From: GCA-002713455 sp964428745
GTDB taxonomy: Bacteria > Fidelibacterota > Marinisomatia > Marinisomatales > TCS55
Direction: 5' to 3'
Length of the DNA stretch: 10,348 bases
NCBI GenBank assembly: GCA_964428745.1
Contig: CAYRYZ010000048.1
Coordinates: 1 to 10,348 of the forward strand
The translations under genes and the position numbers were made by a program. Under the pieces are notes generated by a model. That model searched no databases, had not been told where the DNA came from, and saw nothing but the letters and a program-made list of their open reading frames with translations. Position 1 is the first letter of the stretch; every line of letters starts with the position of its first letter. Shown in pieces: positions 1-7,461 of this stretch.

Positions 1-2879
1 CTATCAGCTGCATTTAAGATTTTCTGAACCAAGTTATTTCGCAATTTTGCATCTCTTTCTTGGAGGGCTTGATTTTGATCCAAGGAAAAGTATTTTTTCC
101 CATCTAGCCAGGTTTCTTCGCAAATAGAATAAGTGGATAATGGGTGTCCTGACCAAATAACAAAATCGGCATCCTTACCTACTTCTAATGAACCAACTCG
201 ATCATTAATTTTCAACTGTTTAGCAGGATTAATAGTGACAAACTTCAAAGCTTCAGCTTCATCAAGACCACCATATTTAACTGCTTTAGCAGCTTCTAGA
301 TTCATTCGTCTTGCCAATTCATCGCTATCAGAATTAAATGAAACTGTTACTCCAGCGTTTGCCATTAGAGTGCCATTATATGGGATTGCATCTACTACTT
401 CATATTTATATGCCCACCAATCTGAGAATGTTGATGCGCCAGCGCCATGCTCTGCTAATCGTTCAGCAACTTTATATCCTTCAAGTACATGTTGAAAAGT
501 GCCAATCGTAAATCCAAAATCCTCAGCTATTCGCGTAAGCATTAGTATTTCATCTTGGCGATATGAATGAGAGTGAACCAATCGTTGTCCCTCCATAATC
601 TCTACTAATGCATCTAATTCTAAATCCCGCCTAGGTGGTACAGAAGATCTCTGTAATTGCACATCCTTATTATATATATCCCATGTTTTTTTATAGTCTC
701 TTGCTGCTGTAAAGGCATCTCTGATAGTTTGTTCAACACCCATTCGTGTTTCAGGATATCTTCCATACGAACGTTTACGTTTAACATTTTCACCTAAAGC
801 AAATTTGATACCTTGAGGAGCTGATTTAAAAATAAGATCATCAGAAAAGCTGCCCCATCGTAATTTCATAACTACATTTTGTCCACCAATTGGATTTGCT
901 GACCCATGTAATAGATTAATAGTAGTAAGACCGCCTGCGAGCGCGCGGTATATGGCAACATCATTTGGATCAATTACATCGCGCATTCTGACTTCAGCCG
1001 TAACATTTTGAAAACCCTCATTAATTGATTCTCCTGCCATATGACTATGAGCATCGATGAGTCCAGGCGTTACATGTTTCCCTTTTCCATCAATGATCAA
1101 TGCATTTCCTCGAGGTAATGAAATATTTTTTGCAATTTTCAGGATTTTGCCATCTTGAAATAAGATATCATGTTCTAACAAAATACCTTTGGGACCTGAG
1201 GTCCAAATTGTAGCATCATCAATTAATACCATTCTTGGATTAGGTACATCGGAATCAAGCCCGTAGGCACCTTCAGGGTATACCAGTTCTAATTTGCTAG
1301 CTAATTCCTTTTTTGGTCTCTTTTTCCTTTTCTTTGTTAGTGCATCAAAAGTAGCTGACCAATATCCTTGAGATCCATTGGCGTAAACAACTTGTCCTGA
1401 AGCTTCTTCATTAGCAATATTGCCATTGAATCGTGTGACACCTTTTTCAAGAATTGTATCTGATTTGACAGAAAATGAAATTCTATCTTGGGAGAAATTG
1501 AGGTTCATTAGTTTAAATGAAGTATCTTCTGATTTTAATTCACCTTTACCATCCTTAATTGCTAATGTCCAATTATTGTCCCCTTCTCGGAGCAGCCAAT
1601 TTCCGTTTGCATCTACAATAGGGTCTGGTGAGACTTCGTGTTCATTGCCATCTATCCACACTGAATTAACTTTAGAAGTTTCATTAAAATAATTTCCATC
1701 TGTCACAACTAGATTTGCAATAAAGCCAGGTGCAACTTTACCAAGGCGTTTAGATTGACCAAATTCTTTTGCCGGATTCGTAGTTAAGGCAGCGAGCGCT
1801 TCTGTTTCTGATAAGCCACGGCTTACAGCTTTTGAAAGGTTTTTTCTAAAATTAGATTTGGTTTTAATCCCACTACTAGTCAAAGCAACATTAATTTTAG
1901 CAGTGGTCAATTTCATCAAATTATCTGGCGCCATATCCCAATGTTTCAATTGCTGCGTAGTATATTGCAGAGCATTATGGGGATCATTTAGATCAGGCTT
2001 AGCTGGAAAGTTGATGGGAACAATCATAAAAGAAGCTGGCATCTTATCAATCCTACGGTATTCATATCCGTTTCCTTTGACCCATAACTTCAAATTGAAT
2101 TCTTCAGCAATATTTGAAGAACGGTCGATATATAATTCATTATTTGTTTTAAATACAAATGGGCGCTTTTGATCTAAAGTTTTCGCAATAGCAGCTAATG
2201 ATCGGTCCATTTGAATGGGTTCATTCTCATCAGGGTATTTTGATAAAATCTTTTGAGATTTTTCATACCAAGAAGCATCAATTAAACCTTGACGAATAAA
2301 TGCTATAATGCCCAATAATGAAGTTGGGTATTCTCGAGCTCCCCAACCGCCTGCCGCATACTCAACAACCTGCGCTACATTGTTTGAAAGAACTTTAGGC
2401 GTATTGCCAAGTTGTACTAATCCTGAGGTTCCTTGAAAGATTCCTCCTTTAGGTGCTATATGAGCAGTTGTAAATCCTAGTTTATGAAGTTCCTTTAAGC
2501 TCTTTTCTTTAGGGTGAAAAAGGTCGGCTGCATTCAAATATGCACGCATATTTGAATTCCAATACGCTTGAAGTGATGTATCTTTTTTAACAGTATTAAC
2601 ATCTAACCAACTTTCAATAAACCCAGCATAAATATGTTTTCCTTCCATATCTAGTATGGTAGCTTGATTTGGAATTTTAATGTTTTTCCCTACTGATTTT
2701 ATCATTCCGTCACGAATAACCACACTTCCATTATATACTACTTTCCCCGGAGCAGTATGGACAGTTGCATTTGTTAAAGCCCATGCTCTGGGAGGATTCC
2801 GATGCAGTTCTTTAGCGGGTCCAGCCTGACCATATAGTACTGGAATAATAATAAGTAATAGAATTAGCCGTATTTTCAT
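1..2879 (-). CDS. Secreted tandem-domain amidohydrolase (partial, 3' end beyond the left edge)
   Basis: An open frame runs without a stop from the ATG at 2879 to the window edge (959 codons visible). Residues 1-19 look like a signal peptide (MKIRLILLLIIIPVLYGQA, cleavage probably after A19), so the enzyme is exported. Two amidohydrolase-like halves follow, at about 30-430 and 525-959. They are joined by a beta-rich stretch and a basic linker (KKRKRKPKKE, near 515). The C-terminal half has the metallo-dependent hydrolase signature: GLIDAHSH (H611, H613), VHSH (H769, H771), TFQH (H797) and NSDSD (D851, D853). The N-terminal half has the same order of segments, but its metal ligands are replaced. 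The family (imidazolonepropionase-like amidohydrolases) includes peptidases and hydrolases of cyclic amides; the substrate cannot be read here. The visible C-terminus is already past the last conserved segment, so probably only a short tail is missing. A GAGG Shine-Dalgarno at 2887-2890 overlaps the stop of the upstream LOG gene. Confidence 0.9.
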   Translation of the reverse strand, partial: MKIRLILLLIIIPVLYGQAGPAKELHRNPPRAWALTNATVHTAPGKVVYNGSVVIRDGMIKSVGKNIKIPNQATILDMEGKHIYAGFIESWLDVNTVKKDTSLQAYWNSNMRAYLNAADLFHPKEKSLKELHKLGFTTAHIAPKGGIFQGTSGLVQLGNTPKVLSNNVAQVVEYAAGGWGAREYPTSLLGIIAFIRQGLIDASWYEKSQKILSKYPDENEPIQMDRSLAAIAKTLDQKRPFVFKTNNELYIDRSSNIAEEFNLKLWVKGNGYEYRRIDKMPASFMIVPINFPAKPDLNDPHNALQYTTQQLKHWDMAPDNLMKLTTAKINVALTSSGIKTKSNFRKNLSKAVSRGLSETEALAALTTNPAKEFGQSKRLGKVAPGFIANLVVTDGNYFNETSKVNSVWIDGNEHEVSPDPIVDANGNWLLREGDNNWTLAIKDGKGELKSEDTSFKLMNLNFSQDRISFSVKSDTILEKGVTRFNGNIANEEASGQVVYANGSQGYWSATFDALTKKRKKRPKKELASKLELVYPEGAYGLDSDVPNPRMVLIDDATIWTSGPKGILLEHDILFQDGKILKIAKNISLPRGNALIIDGKGKHVTPGLIDAHSHMAGESINEGFQNVTAEVRMRDVIDPNDVAIYRALAGGLTTINLLHGSANPIGGQNVVMKLRWGSFSDDLIFKSAPQGIKFALGENVKRKRSYGRYPETRMGVEQTIRDAFTAARDYKKTWDIYNKDVQLQRSSVPPRRDLELDALVEIMEGQRLVHSHSYRQDEILMLTRIAEDFGFTIGTFQHVLEGYKVAERLAEHGAGASTFSDWWAYKYEVVDAIPYNGTLMANAGVTVSFNSDSDELARRMNLEAAKAVKYGGLDEAEALKFVTINPAKQLKINDRVGSLEVGKDADFVIWSGHPLSTYSICEETWLDGKKYFSLDQNQALQERDAKLRNNLVQKILNAAD

Positions 2880-2886
2880 AATCTTA

Positions 2887-2890
2887 CCTC
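2887..2890 (-). promoter_or_regulatory. Shine-Dalgarno of the amidohydrolase, overlapping the LOG stop codon
   Basis: On the minus strand GAGG lies 7 nt before the ATG at 2879, and its first two bases are also the last two bases of the upstream TGA stop (2889-2891). This arrangement supports one transcript with coupled translation, because ribosomes ending the LOG gene finish on the next gene's binding site. Confidence 0.6.
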
Positions 2891-3698
2891 AGAAATTGGG
2901 TCCACGCAAATGCGTTGCCCTGATTTTTTTTGTCAAATATTTGTACGCTTCATCCACCGTATCACAAATCTTGAATAAATCAAGATCTGCTCTAGCAATA
3001 ACACCTTTTTCTACAAGAAAATCCCAATTCACAACCTTTTCCCAAAACTTTCTATCAAAAAGAACAATTGGAATTTGTTTGCGCAATTTTTTGGTTTGGA
3101 TGAGAGTCAATGCCTCCATTACTTCATCCAGTGTTCCTACTCCTCCTGGCCAAACCACCATTGCTTTAGCTAAGTATAAGAACCAAAACTTACGCATAAA
3201 AAAGTAATGGAAGTTAAATTCGAGATCATCTGATATCCACGGATTCCCTGTTTTTTCAAAGGGGAGTGAAATAGATAGTCCTACTGCAAGGCCCTTCGCT
3301 TCGACTGCGCCGCGGTTCGCTGCTTCCATTATTCCTCCACCGCCTCCAGACGTAACAATAAAGCGTTTTTTCTTGTACTTTAATTTTTTGCTCCATTTGG
3401 TCATTCGATATGAAAGTTCACGGGCACATTCATAATAATAACTCATCTCTAGATCTTTATTTAATCGATCCTTCTTCTTTTTGGATATATTTTTCGGAGC
3501 CGCCTTTAATGCTGATTTTGCATTCTCTTCAGATTTCAATCTGGCTGAACCAAAAAATACGATTGTATCTTGAATGTTATTGCGCCTAAATCGCTGGAGG
3601 GGCCCAAAATATTCGGATAGGAGCCTGATTGATCTTCCGTCAGGGCTTCCTAAAAATTCGCGGTTATAGTAGAAACGATCTTCATTCTCTTTATTCAT
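2889..3698 (-). CDS. LOG-family protein, probable nucleoside 5'-monophosphate phosphoribohydrolase
   Basis: LOG proteins cleave the N-glycosidic bond of nucleotide monophosphates (cytokinin ribotides or AMP-like substrates), releasing base and ribose 5-phosphate. The sequence has the family's Rossmann-like core. Numbering from the GTG at 3707, it shows FFGSAR at 51-56, SGGGGGIMEAANRGA at 120-134, FMRKF at 170-174, and the hallmark PGGVGTLDE at 187-195, where R172 and E195 are the expected catalytic residues. I prefer the ATG at 3698 (269 aa): AGGAG at 3707-3711 lies 8 nt before it, while the GTG at 3707 would overlap that site. The protein is longer than the common LOG form of about 190 residues. 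It has an N-terminal extension of about 45 residues and a lysine-rich insert (about 72-115). It is first in a two-gene operon with the amidohydrolase. A cytokinin-specific role should not be assumed; many bacterial members are nucleotide-salvage enzymes or moonlighting proteins. Confidence 0.85.
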   Translation of the reverse strand: MNKENEDRFYYNREFLGSPDGRSIRLLSEYFGPLQRFRRNNIQDTIVFFGSARLKSEENAKSALKAAPKNISKKKKDRLNKDLEMSYYYECARELSYRMTKWSKKLKYKKKRFIVTSGGGGGIMEAANRGAVEAKGLAVGLSISLPFEKTGNPWISDDLEFNFHYFFMRKFWFLYLAKAMVVWPGGVGTLDEVMEALTLIQTKKLRKQIPIVLFDRKFWEKVVNWDFLVEKGVIARADLDLFKICDTVDEAYKYLTKKIRATHLRGPNF

Positions 3699-3706
3699 TA
3701 CTAACA

Positions 3707-3711
3707 CTCCT
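3707..3711 (-). promoter_or_regulatory. Shine-Dalgarno that decides the LOG start
   Basis: AGGAG on the minus strand, with 8 nt between it and the ATG at 3698. An in-frame GTG at 3707 falls on the motif itself and is therefore an unlikely start, which shortens the protein by three residues. Confidence 0.65.
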
Positions 3712-3730
3712 AGTGTTTATTCTTTTTTTT

Positions 3731-3751
3731 CTTCTTAATTATATTAAGAAG
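3731..3751. repeat. Perfect inverted repeat, 9-bp arms with a 3-nt centre
   Basis: The left arm CTTCTTAAT (3731-3739) and right arm ATTAAGAAG (3743-3751) are exact reverse complements around TAT. The repeat lies between divergent genes, 33 bp upstream of the LOG ATG and 100 bp upstream of the osmC-like ATG. It could be an operator for a dimeric regulator. A terminator is unlikely: no gene ends here, and neither strand has a T-run after the hairpin when read outward from a coding end. Confidence 0.6.
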
Positions 3752-3851
3752 TTAGGCAGAGTCAAAATAAAGGGTTCTTAAAAATTGTTCTTTTTGAAGA
3801 AGCTTCAGTAGATTGTATTTTTCCTAATTCTAATAATTAAAGGAATCGCAA

Positions 3852-4265
3852 ATGGGACAAATATCAACAGTTGAATATCTAGGAAAATTGAGAACCAAAG
3901 CAGTTCATTTAGAATCCGGCAGTGAAATATATACTGATGCACCCAAAGATAATGAAGGTAAGGGTGAATTATTCGCGCCAACGGATCTTGTTGCCACTGC
4001 ATTGGCAAGTTGCATGATCACAATTATGGGGATTATGGCAAAGCGTCATGGGTTTAATATCCAATCAACACGAGCTGAAATAGAAAAAGAAATGGGTAAT
4101 AATCCAAGAAGGATATCTGCAGTCCGTATTCATATTCATTTCCCTCAAAATTATACTGATAAAGAGAAAAAAATTCTTGAAAAAACTGCCTATACCTGCC
4201 CTGTAGGAAAAAGCCTTAGCAATGAATTAGAAGAAGAAATAACCTTTCATTATCCTAAATCTTAA
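3852..4265 (+). CDS. OsmC/Ohr-family protein, probable thiol-dependent peroxidase
   Basis: OsmC and Ohr proteins reduce organic hydroperoxides in the cytoplasm using two reactive cysteines. This 137-residue protein has the usual length and both cysteines in their family contexts: C54 in ALASCMITIMG, at the start of the central helix, and C116 in YTCPVGKSL. The N-terminal part (EYLGKLRTKAVHLESGSEIYTD) fits the family's opening beta sheet, and FAPTDLVATALASC matches the conserved run into the first cysteine. An AAAGGA Shine-Dalgarno at 3839-3844 supports the start. It is divergent from the LOG gene and lies 50 nt upstream of rpe on the same strand, so it could share a transcript with the pentose phosphate genes. 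It belongs to the wider OsmC/YhfA-type group; whether it is a true peroxidase or another subfamily member is not settled by the sequence. Confidence 0.88.
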   Translation: MGQISTVEYLGKLRTKAVHLESGSEIYTDAPKDNEGKGELFAPTDLVATALASCMITIMGIMAKRHGFNIQSTRAEIEKEMGNNPRRISAVRIHIHFPQNYTDKEKKILEKTAYTCPVGKSLSNELEEEITFHYPKS

Positions 4266-4315
4266 TATTCATCATTGAATTCATTTTTAGGTCATACTAA
4301 GTTTACTCGTCACAT

Positions 4316-4978
4316 ATGACCTCGGAATTCAAGCTAGCACCATCAATTTTATCTGCTGATTTTTCAGATTTGAAATTAGCATTATCTCAATGTGAAGAAG
4401 GTGGTGCGCATTGGATTCACATTGATGTAATGGATAATCAATTTGTACCTAATCTTACTATTGGCCCTCCAGTTGTTAAATCATTGAGACCGAATACAAA
4501 CAAATTTTTTGATGTTCATATGATGGTGGTTGAACCTGAAAAATTAGTAGAACCTTTTGCCAAAGCAGGAGCTGATCTAATTACTTTTCATATTGAAGCG
4601 ACGGATGATCCAGATAGTGTAATAGATCTCATACGCTCAGCAGGAGTCAAGGTAGGAATTTCTATTAAACCTTCGACTTCATTATCTGAAATAGAACCTT
4701 ATTATGATAAAATAGATTTAATATTAGTAATGAGTGTTGAACCAGGGTATGGTGGTCAAGGTTACATTGAGGGATCGACCGATCGAATCAGAAATATTAA
4801 ACAGAGATTAACGGAAGAGTGTCTGCAAGATAAAGTCTCAATTGAAGTCGATGGAGGAATAAAATTGCATAATGCGAAAGAAGTTATTGATGCAGGCGCA
4901 GATATTTTAGTTGCTGGATCAGCTATTTTTAAGACCGAAGATCCAATCCAGACGATCAAAGAATTTTATAATTTATGA
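4316..4978 (+). CDS. rpe: Ribulose-phosphate 3-epimerase
   Basis: Interconverts D-ribulose 5-phosphate and D-xylulose 5-phosphate in the cytosolic pentose phosphate pathway. The 220-residue length is standard for this TIM-barrel enzyme. The expected metal and acid/base residues are all present and placed as in the E. coli enzyme: H35 and D37 in HIDVMD, H68 in DVHMM, and D179 in EVDGGI. The opening LAPSILSADF, the VEPGYGGQGY loop (141-150) and the phosphate-binding end VAGSAIF (199-205) are also typical. No strong Shine-Dalgarno precedes the ATG, but the conserved LAPSILSADF begins at residue 7, so the start is right or nearly so. The gene is followed 13 nt later by tkt and then rpiB, forming a functional block of the non-oxidative pentose phosphate pathway. 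Confidence 0.95.
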   Translation: MTSEFKLAPSILSADFSDLKLALSQCEEGGAHWIHIDVMDNQFVPNLTIGPPVVKSLRPNTNKFFDVHMMVVEPEKLVEPFAKAGADLITFHIEATDDPDSVIDLIRSAGVKVGISIKPSTSLSEIEPYYDKIDLILVMSVEPGYGGQGYIEGSTDRIRNIKQRLTEECLQDKVSIEVDGGIKLHNAKEVIDAGADILVAGSAIFKTEDPIQTIKEFYNL

Positions 4979-4991
4979 TTAAGGTAAAATC

Positions 4992-7016
4992 ATGAGAACT
5001 TATATTGATATTGATACTTTTTCTGAATGGACATCTGAAGAACGATATCAATTCGCTTTGGCAGTGACAAAAGGTCTTATAATGGATATGGTCAGAAAAG
5101 CTAACTCTGGTCATAGTGGAGGGCCGATGTCATCTGCTGATTTCACTGAAGTTTTATTTACAAAATATTTGAATTTTGATCCCAAGGATCCTGAATGGTT
5201 TAACCGGGATCGTTTTGTTCTTTCAGCAGGACATGAATCGGCTTTGGTTTATTCAATGCTCACTCAAATAGGTTGGCTTAACAAAGAAGATTTAAAAAAC
5301 TTTCGCCAATTAAATAGCCGCACTCCCGGCCATCCTGAAGTTGAAATACCAGGTGTTGAATGTACGACAGGTCCTCTAGGTCAGGGTTTGGCTATGGCAG
5401 TCGGTATGGCAACAGCGGAATCGATGCTAAGAGCAAGATTTGGAGAATTAGTAAGTAATGCAAATGAATTATTGGGACACTTCACCTATGTAGTAGCAGG
5501 CGATGGTGATTTTCAGGAACCTGTTGCTTTGGGGTCAGGATCTATGGCAGGACATTGGGGATTATCAAGACTTATTGTTTTTTATGATTCCAATAATGCA
5601 CAGATATCGGGTAAAGTTGATCGATCAGACTCAACTAATTATGCGCAGGTTTTTGAAGGATTTGGATGGCATGTACAAGAAATTGATGGTCATGATTATG
5701 ATGCAATTTGTGAAGCTATTGAAAAGGCACAAGTAGTCGATCGACCTAGCCTTATTATTGGCAATACCATTATGGCAAAAGGTTCGGCAAATATGGAAGA
5801 GGATCATGAAACGCATGGAGCACCACTACCACAAGAAGAAATTGATGCAACAAAAGAGAAACTTGGATTACCTCCTGATTCATTTTATCTGCCAGATGAA
5901 GTTATTGATTATTTTCGATCAAGATTTTCTTCTTTATCAAGCAATGTTAGTTCTTGGAATGAAGAAATAGGAAAGGCATCTACCAATCAGAAATTCAAAT
6001 CTCTATGGGATATCACGGTACTAAATAAAATAGAAAACATTGAATTTCCAGAGTTTGAAACAAATACTCCATTAGCGACGCGGAAAGCTTTTGGTGCTAG
6101 TTTAGACAAATTTGCTGAGCAAGTCCCCTCAATTATTGGGGGATCAGCTGATTTAGAACCGTCAAATTATACAGGAAATTTTGCAAAGGTTTATGGAGAT
6201 TTCACTAAGGATAATCGATTGGGAAGGAATCTTGTTTTTGGAGTCAGAGAATTTCCAATGGCTGCCTCTATGAATGGTATGGCTTTACATGGAGGTGTGA
6301 TTCCCTTCGGAGGAACTTTTTTGGTTTTTGCTGATTATGAAAGACCGGCTCTTAGGTTAGGCGCTATCCAGAATTGCAGAGTGATCCATGAATTCACACA
6401 TGATTCATTTTGGGTTGGAGAAGATGGTCCAACTCACCAGCCGATTGAACATGCAATGGCATTAAGAGCAATACCTAATTTTAATGTATTTAGACCTGCA
6501 GATGCAAAAGAGACCGCAGCTTGTTTTAAATTATCTATGACAGAGGTCAATGGTCCAAGTGCTCTATTACTAACAAGACAAGGAGTACCAGTCCTAGGAC
6601 AAGATATGGACACCGTTATTAATGGTGTATCAAAAGGAGCATATGCTGTACTCGATTGTGAAAATCCTGATCTGATTTTTTTGGCAACTGGATCGGAAGT
6701 TGCATTAGCAATAGAAGTTGCTAATATGATGAATGATAAGCAGATCCGTGTAGTTAGTATGACATGTTGGGAGATATTTGATAAACAACCAGATGATTAT
6801 AAGATTTCCCTAATTCCAAATCGTGGAGCGATGAAAGTTTCAATGGAAGCTGGTATTACTATGGGGTGGGATAGGTATGTTGGTCCTAATGGACTTTCAA
6901 TTGGCATTAATCGTTATGGCGCGTCTGCTCCCGGTAAAGATCTAGCATATGAATTTGGGTTTACAGCTGAAAAAGTAGAACCTCAAATCAGAAAACATTT
7001 AACCAAATTATTATAG
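4992..7016 (+). CDS. tkt: Transketolase, full-length
   Basis: A thiamine diphosphate enzyme that moves two-carbon ketol units between sugar phosphates, linking pentose phosphates to glycolysis. The 674 residues cover the three standard domains in one chain. Recognisable active-site positions are H41 (ANSGHSGGP), H81 (LSAGH), H114 (TPGHPEV), the ThDP/metal motif GDGDFQE at 170-176 with D171 and N201, H275 (HETHGAPL), D387 (GGSADLEPSN), R419 and the catalytic E420 (GVREF), H470 and D478 (THDSFWVGEDGPTHQP), H482, and R529. Some normally conserved spots differ from the common bacterial form: GHSGGP for GHPGAP, and GDGDFQEP for GDGCLMEG. Catalytic residues are intact, so I expect an active enzyme of a divergent branch. 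AAGG at 4980-4983 precedes the ATG, 13 nt after the rpe stop. Confidence 0.96.
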   Translation: MRTYIDIDTFSEWTSEERYQFALAVTKGLIMDMVRKANSGHSGGPMSSADFTEVLFTKYLNFDPKDPEWFNRDRFVLSAGHESALVYSMLTQIGWLNKEDLKNFRQLNSRTPGHPEVEIPGVECTTGPLGQGLAMAVGMATAESMLRARFGELVSNANELLGHFTYVVAGDGDFQEPVALGSGSMAGHWGLSRLIVFYDSNNAQISGKVDRSDSTNYAQVFEGFGWHVQEIDGHDYDAICEAIEKAQVVDRPSLIIGNTIMAKGSANMEEDHETHGAPLPQEEIDATKEKLGLPPDSFYLPDEVIDYFRSRFSSLSSNVSSWNEEIGKASTNQKFKSLWDITVLNKIENIEFPEFETNTPLATRKAFGASLDKFAEQVPSIIGGSADLEPSNYTGNFAKVYGDFTKDNRLGRNLVFGVREFPMAASMNGMALHGGVIPFGGTFLVFADYERPALRLGAIQNCRVIHEFTHDSFWVGEDGPTHQPIEHAMALRAIPNFNVFRPADAKETAACFKLSMTEVNGPSALLLTRQGVPVLGQDMDTVINGVSKGAYAVLDCENPDLIFLATGSEVALAIEVANMMNDKQIRVVSMTCWEIFDKQPDDYKISLIPNRGAMKVSMEAGITMGWDRYVGPNGLSIGINRYGASAPGKDLAYEFGFTAEKVEPQIRKHLTKLL

Positions 7017-7023
7017 TTTTCTA

Positions 7024-7461
7024 ATGAAAATACATATTGCTACAGATCATGCAGGATTAGAATTAAAAAATACTATTCGCGATTATTTAAAAGAAAAAGG
7101 GCATGATGTCACGGATCATGGCGCCCATGAATATGACGCCTTGGATGATTACCCTGACTTCATTTTCCCATGCGCACATGCAGTAGCTGCGGATAAAGAT
7201 AGCAGAGGTATTATTTTAGGAGGATCTGGGCAAGGTGAAGCCATGGCTGCAAATCGAGTTAAAGGTGTGCGAGCAGCTGTTTATTATAATGGACCTAATG
7301 AAATAATTAAACTTTCTCGAGAACACAATGATGCAAATATTCTTTCTCTAGGAGCGCGTTTCATGACAGAGGATGAGATCTATGATATTCTAGAAATGTG
7401 GTTTGCCGAACCTTTTGGTGGAGGCCGGCATCAAAGAAGGATTGAAAAGCTAGATCATTGA
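7024..7461 (+). CDS. rpiB: Ribose-5-phosphate isomerase B, Glu-type active site
   Basis: Interconverts ribose 5-phosphate and ribulose 5-phosphate, supplying the substrates of Rpe and transketolase encoded just upstream. The 145-residue length and the motifs ATDHAGLELK (6-15, D8 and H9), GGSGQGEAMAANR (66-78), SREHNDANILSLGAR (98-112, H101) and FGGGRHQRRIEK (131-142) identify the RpiB/LacAB family. The cysteine that acts as base in E. coli RpiB is replaced by glycine in LGGSG. Glu72 in GQGE sits where the mycobacterial type carries its catalytic glutamate, so this copy should use that chemistry. The gene begins 7 nt after the tkt stop with no visible Shine-Dalgarno, suggesting translational coupling. 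Its last 7 bp overlap the end of the opposite-strand phosphatase gene. A sugar-specific LacA/B-like role is less likely given the operon. Confidence 0.93.
   Translation: MKIHIATDHAGLELKNTIRDYLKEKGHDVTDHGAHEYDALDDYPDFIFPCAHAVAADKDSRGIILGGSGQGEAMAANRVKGVRAAVYYNGPNEIIKLSREHNDANILSLGARFMTEDEIYDILEMWFAEPFGGGRHQRRIEKLDH
7455..7461. other. Overlapping stop codons of two convergent genes
   Basis: TCATTGA on the plus strand contains the rpiB stop TGA (7459-7461) and, on the other strand, the phosphatase stop (7457-7455). No hairpin with a T-run is visible just beyond either stop. Each transcript therefore probably extends into the opposite gene before ending, giving antisense overlap. Confidence 0.7.

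Larger units (their letters stand above)
3699..3851. promoter_or_regulatory. Divergent intergenic region between the LOG gene and the osmC-like gene
   Basis: These roughly 150 bp separate two outward-facing genes and must hold both promoters. The region is very AT-rich, with a T-run at 3722-3730, a perfect inverted repeat at 3731-3751 and a smaller one (TGAAG-AAG-CTTCA) at 3795-3807. I could not assign -35/-10 boxes with confidence on either strand. Confidence 0.5.

Noticed and set aside
133..2172. Several plus-strand open frames of 90-120 codons across this region
   Set aside because: They lie opposite one continuous minus-strand amidohydrolase frame with clear catalytic motifs and have no recognisable domains of their own.
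2896..3207. A 103-codon plus-strand frame opposite the LOG gene
   Set aside because: It is antisense to the PGGVGTLDE region and its product resembles nothing I know; it is a shadow of strongly conserved coding sequence.
3731..3751. The inverted repeat as a transcription terminator
   Set aside because: No gene ends nearby, the flanking genes start on both sides, and the T-run at 3722-3730 is on the wrong side for a plus-strand hairpin and reads as A in the minus-strand transcript.
3805..4008. A minus-strand frame with a hydrophobic C-terminus facing the osmC-like gene
   Set aside because: It overlaps the start and the first catalytic cysteine region of the osmC-like gene, and no Shine-Dalgarno supports it. 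The hydrophobic look comes from AT-rich antisense codons.
4266..4315. A separate promoter between the osmC-like gene and rpe (TTGAAT at 4275-4280 as a -35 box)
   Set aside because: No acceptable -10 box lies at normal spacing, so the evidence is too weak to list it as a feature.
5503..5970. Short alternative frames inside tkt on both strands
   Set aside because: They lie wholly within the transketolase coding sequence, which has intact motifs throughout.
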